From Bacteroidetes bacterium UBA1952 (GTDB lineage Bacteria; Bacteroidota; Bacteroidia; Chitinophagales; Chitinophagaceae): a stretch of 13,875 bases of DNA. The translations under genes and the position numbers were made by a program. Under the pieces are notes generated by a model. The model searched no databases, was not told where the DNA came from, and worked only from the letters and a program-made list of their open reading frames with translations. Where the stretch lies: NCBI GenBank assembly GCA_002336725.1, contig DDEO01000078.1, positions 1-13,875 of the forward strand. Reading direction: 5' to 3'. This document shows, piece after piece, positions 6,410 to 13,617 of this stretch (positions are counted from its first letter, which is position 1; every line of letters starts with the position of its first letter).

Positions 6410-7747
6410 ATGAACAGAAAAATCACGATTCTCGGTGCCGGGCTGGTAGGCTCCCTGCTGGCCGTAGTGCTGCGAAAGCGCGGATATGCGGTTACAGTCT
6501 ATGAGCGCCGCCCCGATATGCGCGCCCAAAATATCTCTGCCGGCAGGAGTATCAACATGGCTATGAGTGTGCGCGGCTGGGCCGCCCTCGACCTCGCCGG
6601 GCTGCGCAAAGACATCGAAGACCTGGCCATCTCGATGCCGGGCCGCTACCTGCATCAGGCCGACGGCAGCACCGTTTTTCAACCTTATGGCTCCAACGGC
6701 GAAGCCATCTACTCCATCAGTCGCGGCGAGCTGAACAAAAGACTGATGACCCTGGCCGAAGCAGAGGGCGCTCAAATCCACTTCAACAAGCGTTCTGTGA
6801 AGGTGGACGTTCACACCAACACCCTTTTCTTTGAAGGCGGCGAAACGCAAACCGCCGACCTGCTCCTGGGGGCCGACGGCGCGTTCTCGGCGCTGCGCAC
6901 GGCCTATACACATCTGGACCGCGTAAATGCTTCGCAGATGTATATTGAGCAGGGATATAAAGAACTGCTGATTCCGCCTGCCGAAGACGGCGGTTTCCGG
7001 ATGCAGCCCACCGAAGCACTCCACATCTGGCCGCGCCGGCAGTTTATGATGATTGCCCTGCCCAACCCGGATGGCTCTTTCACCTGCACGATGTTTATGC
7101 CTTTTGAAGGCCCGGAATCTTTTGCTGCGCTGCAAACACCTGCCGAAGTGGAGGCCTTTTTCCGGAAACATTTCCCCGACGCGCTGCCCCTGATGCCCAC
7201 GCTGACCGAAGATTTCTTTGCCAATCCTACGTCTTCTTTAATCACCACGCGCATCGACCCCTGGTATTTTGAAGACAAAAGCGCCCTCATCGGCGATGCC
7301 GCCCACGCCATTGTGCCGTTCTACGGACAAGGCATGAACGCCGGTTTTGAAGACGTGCGCATCCTGAGCGAACTGCTCGACGCACACGGCGACGACTGGG
7401 CGACGGTGCTTCCGGAATACAGCCGCCGACGCAAGCCCAACGGCGACGCAGTGGGCAGTCTGGCCCTTCAAAACTTTGTAGAAATGCGCGACAAGGTGGC
7501 CGATGCCGACTTCCTGAACCGCAAAAAGCGCGAAAAAGAACTGACGCTTACCTATCCCGGACGCTTTAAATCGGTGTATGAAATGGTGTCGTTTTCGCAT
7601 ACGCCCTATGACACGGCCCTTAAATGCACCGAAGCGCAGGACCGCCTCTGGGAAAGCATCCGCCATACAGCCCCCGAAGACCCGCAACTGGAAACTCACC
7701 TGGCCACCTATGACGAAGCCGTTAAAGACCTCGACTTCGGCCTATGA
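6410..7747 (+). CDS. kmo: Kynurenine 3-monooxygenase (FAD)
   Basis: KMO hydroxylates L-kynurenine to 3-hydroxykynurenine with NADPH, O2 and FAD, on the route from tryptophan to quinolinate and NAD. The 445-residue protein opens with the FAD dinucleotide-binding GAGLVG (9-14) and the ribose-binding acid in YERRPD (31-36), then SAGRSINMAMS (43-53). It continues with GADGAFSALR (154-163), the KMO-typical LHIWPR (204-209), FTCTMFMPFEG (224-234), and the second FAD motif GDAAHAIVPFYGQGMNAG (295-312). Length and motifs match intact KMO. No other kynurenine-pathway gene lies in the window. Its stop overlaps the recJ start. The C-terminal membrane anchor of eukaryotic KMO is not evident. Confidence 0.96.
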   Translation: MNRKITILGAGLVGSLLAVVLRKRGYAVTVYERRPDMRAQNISAGRSINMAMSVRGWAALDLAGLRKDIEDLAISMPGRYLHQADGSTVFQPYGSNGEAIYSISRGELNKRLMTLAEAEGAQIHFNKRSVKVDVHTNTLFFEGGETQTADLLLGADGAFSALRTAYTHLDRVNASQMYIEQGYKELLIPPAEDGGFRMQPTEALHIWPRRQFMMIALPNPDGSFTCTMFMPFEGPESFAALQTPAEVEAFFRKHFPDALPLMPTLTEDFFANPTSSLITTRIDPWYFEDKSALIGDAAHAIVPFYGQGMNAGFEDVRILSELLDAHGDDWATVLPEYSRRRKPNGDAVGSLALQNFVEMRDKVADADFLNRKKREKELTLTYPGRFKSVYEMVSFSHTPYDTALKCTEAQDRLWESIRHTAPEDPQLETHLATYDEAVKDLDFGL

Positions 7748-9489
7748 ATCCGTCCATCCCCAATCCGGCACCGCTTACCAAAAGGTGGGTGGTGCAAAAG
7801 CCCGACCCCGCTATCGTAGCAGGGCTGGTGGAATCGCTGAAGATTAGCCCGGCCCTTTGCCAACTGTTGGCCCTGCGCGGCATCCAAAATTTTGAGGAGG
7901 CCAAAGATTTTTTTCGCCCGCAACTGGCGCATCTGCACGACCCTTTCCTGATGAAAGGCATGAAAGAAGCCGTGAAACGCATTGCCGAAGCGGTGGAATG
8001 GCACGAGCGCATTCTGGTATATGGCGATTATGACGTGGACGGCACTACGGCCGTATCGGTGGTGTATGATTTCCTGCGCCGCCACTACCCCGACCTGCGC
8101 GACGACTCGCTGGCCTATTATATCCCGCACCGCTACCGCGAAGGTTATGGCCTGAGCAAAGAAGGCATCGACTATGCCAAAAAGCACGGTTATCATCTGG
8201 TCATCACGCTCGACTGCGGCATCAAAAGCGCCGACCTGGTGCGCTATGCGCAGGGCCTCGGCATTGATGTCATCATCGGCGACCACCACCTGCCCGACGC
8301 GGATTTGCCGAAGGCTTTTGCGATATTAAACCCCAAACAGTCCGATTGCCCTTATCCTTATAAAGAACTTTCGGGCTGCGGCATTGGCTTTAAGCTGGTG
8401 CAGGCGCTGGCGATACACTGGAAGTTGCCGCCCGAAAATGCCTGGCGCTACCTCGACCTCGTGGCCACAAGCATTGCCGCCGACCTGGTGCCGATAGACG
8501 GCGAAAACCGCGTGCTGGCTTTTTATGGATTGCAACGGGCCGCCGAGCATCCGTCTATCGCCCTGAAAACCCTGCGAGAACTGACCGGCCTCTCGCAAAA
8601 GATGACCATCTCGGACCTGGTGTTTGTGATTGGCCCGCGCGTGAACGCTGCCGGACGCATGGACGATGCCAAAAAGGCCGTGGCGCTCTTTACATCTGAC
8701 GACCCGCAGGAAGTGCGGCGCATTGCGCTGGAACTGCAAAACGACAATACCGACCGCCGCGAGAAAGACCGGCACACCACCGAACACGCGCTGGAACTGC
8801 TGCGCACCGACCCGCTGACCGAAACCCGGAAAGCAACCGTGGTGTTTTCGCCCGACTGGCACAAGGGCGTGGTGGGCATTGTGGCCTCGCGGCTGGTAGA
8901 GCAGTTTTACCGGCCCACGATTGTGCTCACGCAAAGCAATGGGCGCATCAGTGGTTCGGCACGCTCGGTGATTGGGTTTAATATCTACGAGGCGCTGCAC
9001 GCCTGCCGCGATTTATTAGAAGCCTATGGCGGGCATTTTTATGCTGCCGGCATGACGATGATTCCGGAAAATCTGAACGCTTTCCGCACCCGCTTTGAAG
9101 AAGTGGTGGCCGAAACTATCAAGCCTTCGCAGCAAACCCCGGAAATCAATATTGACGCGGTGCTTTCCTTCTCCGATATCACGCCGGCATTCTACAATAT
9201 CCTGCGGCAGTTTGAGCCGTTTGGCCCTGCCAATCCGCGCCCCATATTTATGACGCGTGGCGCACACAATTATCGCGGTCTGAGCCGCGTGGTGAAGGAC
9301 AGCCATATCCGGTTTGTGGTGCATCAAAAAGGCGGCGTGTCGATGGACGGCATTGGCTTTGGGCTGGCCGGTAAGTTTCCGTATGTAGAAGCCGGCCCGT
9401 TTGACATGGTCTATAGCGTAGAGGAAAACGAATTTCAGGGAACGACGCGCCTGCAACTGAAGGTGCTGGATGTGCGGCCTTCGTATTAG
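7744..9489 (+). CDS. recJ: Single-stranded-DNA-specific exonuclease RecJ
   Basis: RecJ degrades single-stranded DNA 5' to 3' in recombinational and mismatch repair. The 581 residues show the DHH phosphoesterase motifs VYGDYDVDG (92-100), LDCGI (156-160) and GDHHLPDADLP (179-189). They are followed by LDLVATSIAADLVP (237-250), GPRVNAAGRMDDA (297-309), HKGVVGIVASRLVE (373-386) of the DHHA1 domain, and GGHFYAAG (429-436). An OB-fold C-terminus is expected after about residue 460. The ATG overlaps the kmo stop by 4 bp (ATGA), so translation is likely coupled. One TTCCGGAA (9062-9069) reads Pro-Glu. Length is normal. Confidence 0.97.
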   Translation: MNPSIPNPAPLTKRWVVQKPDPAIVAGLVESLKISPALCQLLALRGIQNFEEAKDFFRPQLAHLHDPFLMKGMKEAVKRIAEAVEWHERILVYGDYDVDGTTAVSVVYDFLRRHYPDLRDDSLAYYIPHRYREGYGLSKEGIDYAKKHGYHLVITLDCGIKSADLVRYAQGLGIDVIIGDHHLPDADLPKAFAILNPKQSDCPYPYKELSGCGIGFKLVQALAIHWKLPPENAWRYLDLVATSIAADLVPIDGENRVLAFYGLQRAAEHPSIALKTLRELTGLSQKMTISDLVFVIGPRVNAAGRMDDAKKAVALFTSDDPQEVRRIALELQNDNTDRREKDRHTTEHALELLRTDPLTETRKATVVFSPDWHKGVVGIVASRLVEQFYRPTIVLTQSNGRISGSARSVIGFNIYEALHACRDLLEAYGGHFYAAGMTMIPENLNAFRTRFEEVVAETIKPSQQTPEINIDAVLSFSDITPAFYNILRQFEPFGPANPRPIFMTRGAHNYRGLSRVVKDSHIRFVVHQKGGVSMDGIGFGLAGKFPYVEAGPFDMVYSVEENEFQGTTRLQLKVLDVRPSY

Positions 9490-9549
9490 CGGCGTAGTAC
9501 TCTGGAGTAATTTTCACATTCATTCCAGCCTTGTAAGCCTCACCCCCGG

Positions 9550-9570
9550 CCCCTCTCCGAAGGAGAGGGG
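9550..9570. repeat. CCCCTCTCC-GAA-GGAGAGGGG hairpin
   Basis: A perfect 9-bp stem with a GAA triloop, flanked by TCACCCCCGG and TGA, lies 60 bp after recJ. I recognise it as a hairpin found dispersed between Bacteroidota genes. It has no T-run, so a terminator role for recJ is only possible. Confidence 0.7.
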
Positions 9571-9683
9571 TGACAGCATAGCGATAAAAAGCCGTGGCTG
9601 CAAACGCAGAATTTATCCCGCTTCTTTCGCCTGGCGACGTATCCTGCTCCCCGAAGCTGCTGTTAGGTGCGCTTTTTGGGAAA

Positions 9684-9807
9684 TGGAGATGGCGGGTCAA
9701 GGCTTGTGCTGAACTTAATTTAGTGCCGCCATGACGAACGTACGAGGTGAGACGTACTTTTCCCGCGTACGTTATCCGTCATTGCGGGCTCCGACCCGCA
9801 ATCTGTA
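9684..9807. repeat. REP-like inverted repeat cluster
   Basis: Two related units are seen. The first runs from GGAGATGGCGGGTCAAG (9684-) to CCGCCATGACG (about 9726-9736), with arms ATGGCGG/CCGCCAT. The second is CGTCATTGCGGG...CCCGCAATCTG (about 9777-9804), with an 8-bp stem and 6-nt loop. Between them a longer inverted repeat pairs TGACG..ACGTACG with CGTACGT..CGTCA. The region lies between the convergent recJ and GH3 genes. Confidence 0.65.
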
Positions 9808-9849
9808 CTTCCCGGAAAAGGCGCCTTGCCTGATAGCCGTTTACCCCAA

Positions 9850-11343
9850 CTACCCCAGCGCGTCCGCAATCTTCCGGTCGTTGCTCAGGCGGGGTACTTT
9901 GTTCTGGCCACCGAGCTTGCCCTGGCTGCGCATATATTTAATAAAAGCATCGGGCGGAAGGGCGCGTATTTGCAGCGTTTGCAGGATGCCGCCGCGGATG
10001 AGGTCGTCGTAATAGATGTTCTTTTGGCGCAGCGCATCGTCCACCGTTTGGGCGAAAGCGGAGAGATTTTCCGGAAATCTTTCAAACGCAATAAACCATT
10101 CGTGGTGGGGCAGGCTGCCGTCGGCGGGCGCGATATGGGGTGCCACGGTAAATTCAACGACATGGCCGCCGTGTTTTTCTACCGCCGTTTGCAATGCACT
10201 TTCCACTTCTTCTGCGATAACGTGTTCGCCAAAGGCAGAGATGAAATGTTTGATGCGCCCCGTTACGAGCAGCCGGTAGGGATGGGTGCTTACGAAGCGC
10301 ACCGTGTCGCCGGTATTGTAGCCCCAGAGGCCGGCGTTGGAATTAACGATGAGCGCATAATTCTCGCCCGTTTTCACCTCGTGGAGCGAGAGTCGGGTGG
10401 GATTTTCCGAAAAAACCTCGCCGGCGGGTACAAATTCAAAGAAAATTCCGGAGTTGGTATTGAGCAGCAGGCCTTCCTGGTCGAGCGTATCCTGCCAGGC
10501 AAAAAAGCCTTCGGATGCCGGGAAGGTTTCTACCGTGTCGATGGGGCCGCCGAGGCTTTCAAAGAGTTTCTTTTTATATGGCTCGAAGGCCACGCCGCCA
10601 TGCACCAGCACTTGTAGATTGGGGAAAAGCTCTTTTATCTTTTTGCCGCCGCTGCGCTCCTGCAGCCAGTCGAAATACATCTGCATCCAGGGCGGAATGC
10701 CGGAAATCAGGCGCATATCCTGGCCGATGGTTTCGTCCACGATGCGGCCCAGCTTCTCTTCCCAGTCTTCGATGCAGTTGGTGGCATACGACGGCAGCTG
10801 GTTGGTGCGCAGGTAGGCCGGTATAAAATGGTTTACGATTCCGGAAAGCCGGCCCGTGGGGATGCCGCCGATGCGCTCCAGTTCGGGCGAGCCGGAGAGA
10901 AATATCATCTTTCCATCCACAAACTGGGCGTTGCCGCTGTTGGCCGCATAGCAGAGCAGGGCGTTGCGGGCCGAATCAATATGGTTGGGGATAGAATCTT
11001 TGGTGATGGGGATGTATTTGGCACCGGAAGTCGTGCCCGAAGTTTTGGCCAGATACAGCGGTTTTCCGGGCCAGAGGATATTGTCTTTGCCTTCCTGGAT
11101 GCGGTCAATATAGGGCTTGAGGGCTTCGTAATCGCGCAGGGGAACGGCGCTTTTGAAGGCATTATAATCCACGACCTCGGCGAGGTGGTGGTCTTTTCCG
11201 AAAACCGTTGTCTGGCCTTTTTTGATTAAATCCTGTAGAATATCGGTTTGGTGGCCGAGGGCGGTTTCGGGCACACTTTCGCGCGTTACTTTGCTGCGCA
11301 CGTAGGCGGCGTAGGGGCGGGCCAGGAAGGATTTGATTTTCAT
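9850..11343 (-). CDS. GH3 auxin-responsive promoter family protein
   Basis: The 497-residue protein belongs to the GH3 branch of adenylate-forming enzymes. Plant members join amino acids to hormone acids; the substrate of bacterial members is not known to me. The ATP phosphate-binding motif is TSGTTSGAKYIPIT (101-114). ETFPASEGF (272-280), GYNTGDTVRF (341-350) and TGRIKHFISAFGEHV (361-375) are the later conserved motifs. I chose the ATG at 11343 (MKIKSFLARPYAAYV). The longer open frame runs back through the yidC terminator and its extra N-terminus is not family-like. No signal peptide is present, so the protein is cytoplasmic. Two TTCCGGAA copies (10069, 10839) fall in different reading frames. 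Confidence 0.9.
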   Translation of the reverse strand: MKIKSFLARPYAAYVRSKVTRESVPETALGHQTDILQDLIKKGQTTVFGKDHHLAEVVDYNAFKSAVPLRDYEALKPYIDRIQEGKDNILWPGKPLYLAKTSGTTSGAKYIPITKDSIPNHIDSARNALLCYAANSGNAQFVDGKMIFLSGSPELERIGGIPTGRLSGIVNHFIPAYLRTNQLPSYATNCIEDWEEKLGRIVDETIGQDMRLISGIPPWMQMYFDWLQERSGGKKIKELFPNLQVLVHGGVAFEPYKKKLFESLGGPIDTVETFPASEGFFAWQDTLDQEGLLLNTNSGIFFEFVPAGEVFSENPTRLSLHEVKTGENYALIVNSNAGLWGYNTGDTVRFVSTHPYRLLVTGRIKHFISAFGEHVIAEEVESALQTAVEKHGGHVVEFTVAPHIAPADGSLPHHEWFIAFERFPENLSAFAQTVDDALRQKNIYYDDLIRGGILQTLQIRALPPDAFIKYMRSQGKLGGQNKVPRLSNDRKIADALG

Positions 11344-11352
11344 AGGGAGGGT

Positions 11353-11360
11353 CAAAGGTA
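11353..11360 (-). promoter_or_regulatory. Weak candidate -7 element for the GH3 gene
   Basis: On the minus strand this reads TACCTTTG, only 9 nt before the GH3 ATG, so the leader would be extremely short. No -33 box is seen. It is the same octamer as the better placed yidC element. Confidence 0.3.
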
Positions 11361-11478
11361 AAAGGAGAATAGGATGCACCTTTCGGGCAGCCGGTAGCTC
11401 AATAGCAATCCTCCCTTTCAACGGTGCCAACGCCACTGAAGCTCGATTAAAGAGATGCCCCTGACCCCCTAAAAATTT

Positions 11479-11517
11479 AAAAAGCCCTTTCGGGAGCAAC
11501 GCTCCGAAAGGGCTTTT
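11479..11517 (-). terminator. Rho-independent terminator after yidC
   Basis: AAAAGCCCTTTCGGGAGC and GCTCCGAAAGGGCTTTT form a stem of about 17 bp with one bulged base and an AAC triloop. A/T runs lie on both sides, so it can work in both directions. It lies about 30-65 nt past the yidC stop and separates yidC from the GH3 gene. Confidence 0.85.
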
Positions 11518-11545
11518 ATGGGGGTATTGGGTTTCTAAATTGGCG

Positions 11546-13372
11546 TTATGAATCCTTGCGGCGGGGCATTTGTTTGGCACGCTCGGCCTGGGCCTGCTGC
11601 ATCTCCGAGAGGCGCTGCGCCCACTTGCTTTGCTGTGGCGGCTTATTGCGGTTTTCGCGGATTTTCGCGTGGATTTTGGCTTCGTTGATAAACAGTTTCT
11701 GAATCAGGAACTGCTGGAGCAGCGACACCATGTTGGAGAAGAAATAGTAGAACGTGAGGGCTGCGGCCATTTTGTTGAACACGCCGAGGAGCAGGAAGGG
11801 GAAGATAAACGGCATCCACTTCAGCATCGGGTTGTTGGGGTCCTGCGGGGTCATGTTGCGGCTATAGAGCGCAAGGGCCAGCGAGGAGAGCGTCATCAGG
11901 ATGGTGAAGAGCGAAACGTGGTCGCCGTAGAACGGAATGGTGAACGGCAGGTCGAGGACGGAATCGTAGGTGCTCAGGTCGTGTGCCCAGAGGAACGACT
12001 TCTGCCGCAGCTCGATGGCTGTGGGGAAGAAGTAGTACATGGCAAAGAGGATGGGAATCTGCAACAGCATGGGCAGGCAGCCGCCGAGCGGGTTTACGCC
12101 GGCGGTGCGATACATCTTCATCTGCTCCATGCCCAGCTCCTGCTGATTGTCTTTATACTTTTCGCGCAGCTCGTCGAGTTCGGGCTTCAATACGCGCATT
12201 TTGGCCGACGACAGGTAGCTCTTGTAGGTAAAGAACGAAAGGAGGAGCCGGATAAAAAGCGTGAGCAGCATGATGATGACACCCATGTTCAGGATGCCTA
12301 CCTTGTCGTGCAGGAAGTCGAAGACCGGGATAATCAGTCCTTTGTTGATGTACTTCACAAAGAAGAAAACCCCGTAGCCAAGCGGCACCATTTCATCAAG
12401 GCCGACCTTATAGCTTTTGAGGATTTTGTATTGGTTGGGGCCGATGTACCAGCGCAGGCTTCCTTCGCCGTTGCGCAGGGGCATTTCGGCTTTGGCCGAT
12501 ACGGTAGCTACGGTGAGGGAGTCATCGGTGGGCGGCACGGCCTTGAGTGTGCCACGGCTAAAGCCGTCGTCGCTGAGGATGGCCGTGCTGAAGTAGGATT
12601 TCCGGAAACCAATCCATTGCAGGTTCTCTTTGTAGCTTTCTTCCTTCGGCTCCGAGATGGTGAAGTAGTCGTTGTCGCCGTCTTTATATTGGTGATAGAC
12701 CTGCGCGTTGTGGCGTTCTACGGTAATGTCGCGCTCTGTTTTGCGGCCATTTACGTTCCAGGTGAAGGGCAGGGCGTTGGCGTTGAGGCCGGTGGTACGC
12801 ACGGTGAGTTGCGCCATACCGTGTTCTGCCGGCAGCGAATAAATCAGGTCAATGCGCTTGCCGTTGCCGAGGTCGGCAGCAAAATCAACGGCTTGTGCGC
12901 CATCGCTGGCAGCGGCGGTAGCGGCGGGCGTAAAGAGCAGGTCGGCGGTGCTGCGGCCATTATCTACGGGCAGCGTAAAGGCGATGCCATTGTTGTCGCC
13001 TGCAAACATTTCGAGGGGTTGTCCCTGAAATGTTTTGTAGTTTTTGAGCCGGGCATTGACGAGGCGTGCGCCGCGTGTGGAGAAGGTGAGGGCTACATCT
13101 TTGTTTTCGATGGTAACCTCTTCGCCGGGGCTGCGGCGCAGGGCGGGCGGCAGGGCGCTGTCGGCGGCGGTAGCGCCCGAAAGGGCGGCCAGCGTATCGG
13201 CGGGCAGGGGTGTTGCTGCTTTGGGATGCGCTTTGGCGTAGGCGATAGAGTCGGCGGTGGCCTGTTTTTGCTTCTGCTGCTGATACTCTTTTTGGTTCTT
13301 GCTGTTCCACACTACATACGCAGCGAGCAGGGCCACCAGCAGCGAAAACCCGATGATCTGATTACGATCCAT
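11546..13372 (-). CDS. yidC: Membrane protein insertase YidC
   Basis: YidC inserts and folds inner-membrane proteins, alone or with the Sec translocon. The 608-residue protein has an N-terminal membrane helix (about 6-23), then a Lys/Gln- and Ala-rich linker and a large periplasmic domain (about 85-330). The conserved insertase core spans about 330-560, with membrane segments near 330-352, 360-382, 428-449, 486-504 and 520-550. Arg375 in LFIRLLLSF is the likely groove arginine. GGCLPMLLQIPILFAMYYF (430-448) is the family signature. The C-terminus is basic, fitting ribosome contact. The gene appears to be transcribed alone, between a promoter at about 13400 and the terminator at about 11500. 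One TTCCGGAA (12600-12607) reads Phe-Arg-Lys. Confidence 0.97.
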   Translation of the reverse strand: MDRNQIIGFSLLVALLAAYVVWNSKNQKEYQQQKQKQATADSIAYAKAHPKAATPLPADTLAALSGATAADSALPPALRRSPGEEVTIENKDVALTFSTRGARLVNARLKNYKTFQGQPLEMFAGDNNGIAFTLPVDNGRSTADLLFTPAATAAASDGAQAVDFAADLGNGKRIDLIYSLPAEHGMAQLTVRTTGLNANALPFTWNVNGRKTERDITVERHNAQVYHQYKDGDNDYFTISEPKEESYKENLQWIGFRKSYFSTAILSDDGFSRGTLKAVPPTDDSLTVATVSAKAEMPLRNGEGSLRWYIGPNQYKILKSYKVGLDEMVPLGYGVFFFVKYINKGLIIPVFDFLHDKVGILNMGVIIMLLTLFIRLLLSFFTYKSYLSSAKMRVLKPELDELREKYKDNQQELGMEQMKMYRTAGVNPLGGCLPMLLQIPILFAMYYFFPTAIELRQKSFLWAHDLSTYDSVLDLPFTIPFYGDHVSLFTILMTLSSLALALYSRNMTPQDPNNPMLKWMPFIFPFLLLGVFNKMAAALTFYYFFSNMVSLLQQFLIQKLFINEAKIHAKIRENRNKPPQQSKWAQRLSEMQQAQAERAKQMPRRKDS

Positions 13373-13397
13373 TGAAATACTGGGTAAAATAAGGCCG

Positions 13398-13405
13398 CAA
13401 AGGTA
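13398..13405 (-). promoter_or_regulatory. Candidate -7 promoter element for yidC
   Basis: The minus strand reads TACCTTTG followed by C, matching the Bacteroidota TAnnTTTG element, 25 nt before the yidC ATG. The upstream side is made of TAACCCC repeats with no TTG at -33. Confidence 0.5.
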
Positions 13406-13437
13406 GGGGATAGGGGTTAGGAGTTAGGGGTTAGAGG
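13406..13437. repeat. GGGGTTAG-like short repeats
   Basis: Units GGGGATA, GGGGTTAG, GAGTTAG and GGGGTTAG lie in a row directly upstream of the yidC promoter element and lead into the 9-bp minisatellite. Confidence 0.6.
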
Positions 13438-13617
13438 TTGATGATGTTGATAGGGTTGATAGAGTTGATGATGTTGATAGAGTTGATAGAGTTGATAGAG
13501 TTGATAGAGTTGATAGAGTTGATAGAGTTGATAGAGTTGATAGAGTTGATAGAGTTGATAGAGTTGATAGAGTTGATAGAGTTGATGAGGTTGATAGAGT
13601 TAATGAGGTTGATGAGG
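13438..13617. repeat. 20-unit 9-bp minisatellite (TTGATAGAG)
   Basis: The stretch is 20 head-to-tail 9-bp units; 14 are exactly TTGATAGAG. Variants (TTGATGATG, TTGATAGGG, TTGATGAGG, TTAATGAGG) lie mainly at the two edges, as expected for a slippage-driven array. Both strands are open through it because 9 is a multiple of 3. The resulting Leu-Ile-Glu or Ile-Asn-Ser repeats have no start context or conserved flanks, so I do not call a gene. Confidence 0.9.

Larger units (their letters stand above)
9490..9849. other. Convergent recJ/GH3 intergenic region
   Basis: This 360-bp gap has no convincing gene; short open frames here arise from the repeats. It holds the GAA-triloop hairpin, the REP-like cluster and the palindrome AAGGCGCCTT (9818-9827) near the GH3 stop. 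No standard terminator with a T-run was found for either gene. Confidence 0.6.

Noticed and set aside
9470..9712. Small plus-strand frame containing SLTPGPSPKERGD
   Set aside because: This peptide is the translation of the GAA-triloop hairpin repeat and is a known kind of spurious gene call, overlapping the recJ end.
11344..11580. N-terminal extension of the GH3 open frame to 576 residues
   Set aside because: It would run through the yidC terminator and into the yidC 3' end; the family-like N-terminus begins at the ATG at 11343.
11570..13375. 601-residue plus-strand open frame opposite yidC
   Set aside because: It is the antisense frame of a GC-biased gene; the minus strand has clear YidC motifs, and the antisense product has no recognisable domain.
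13406..13437. Telomere-like GGGGTTAG tract as a replicon end
   Set aside because: There are only about four imperfect units, inside a continuing sequence and beside a minisatellite; nothing supports a linear end.
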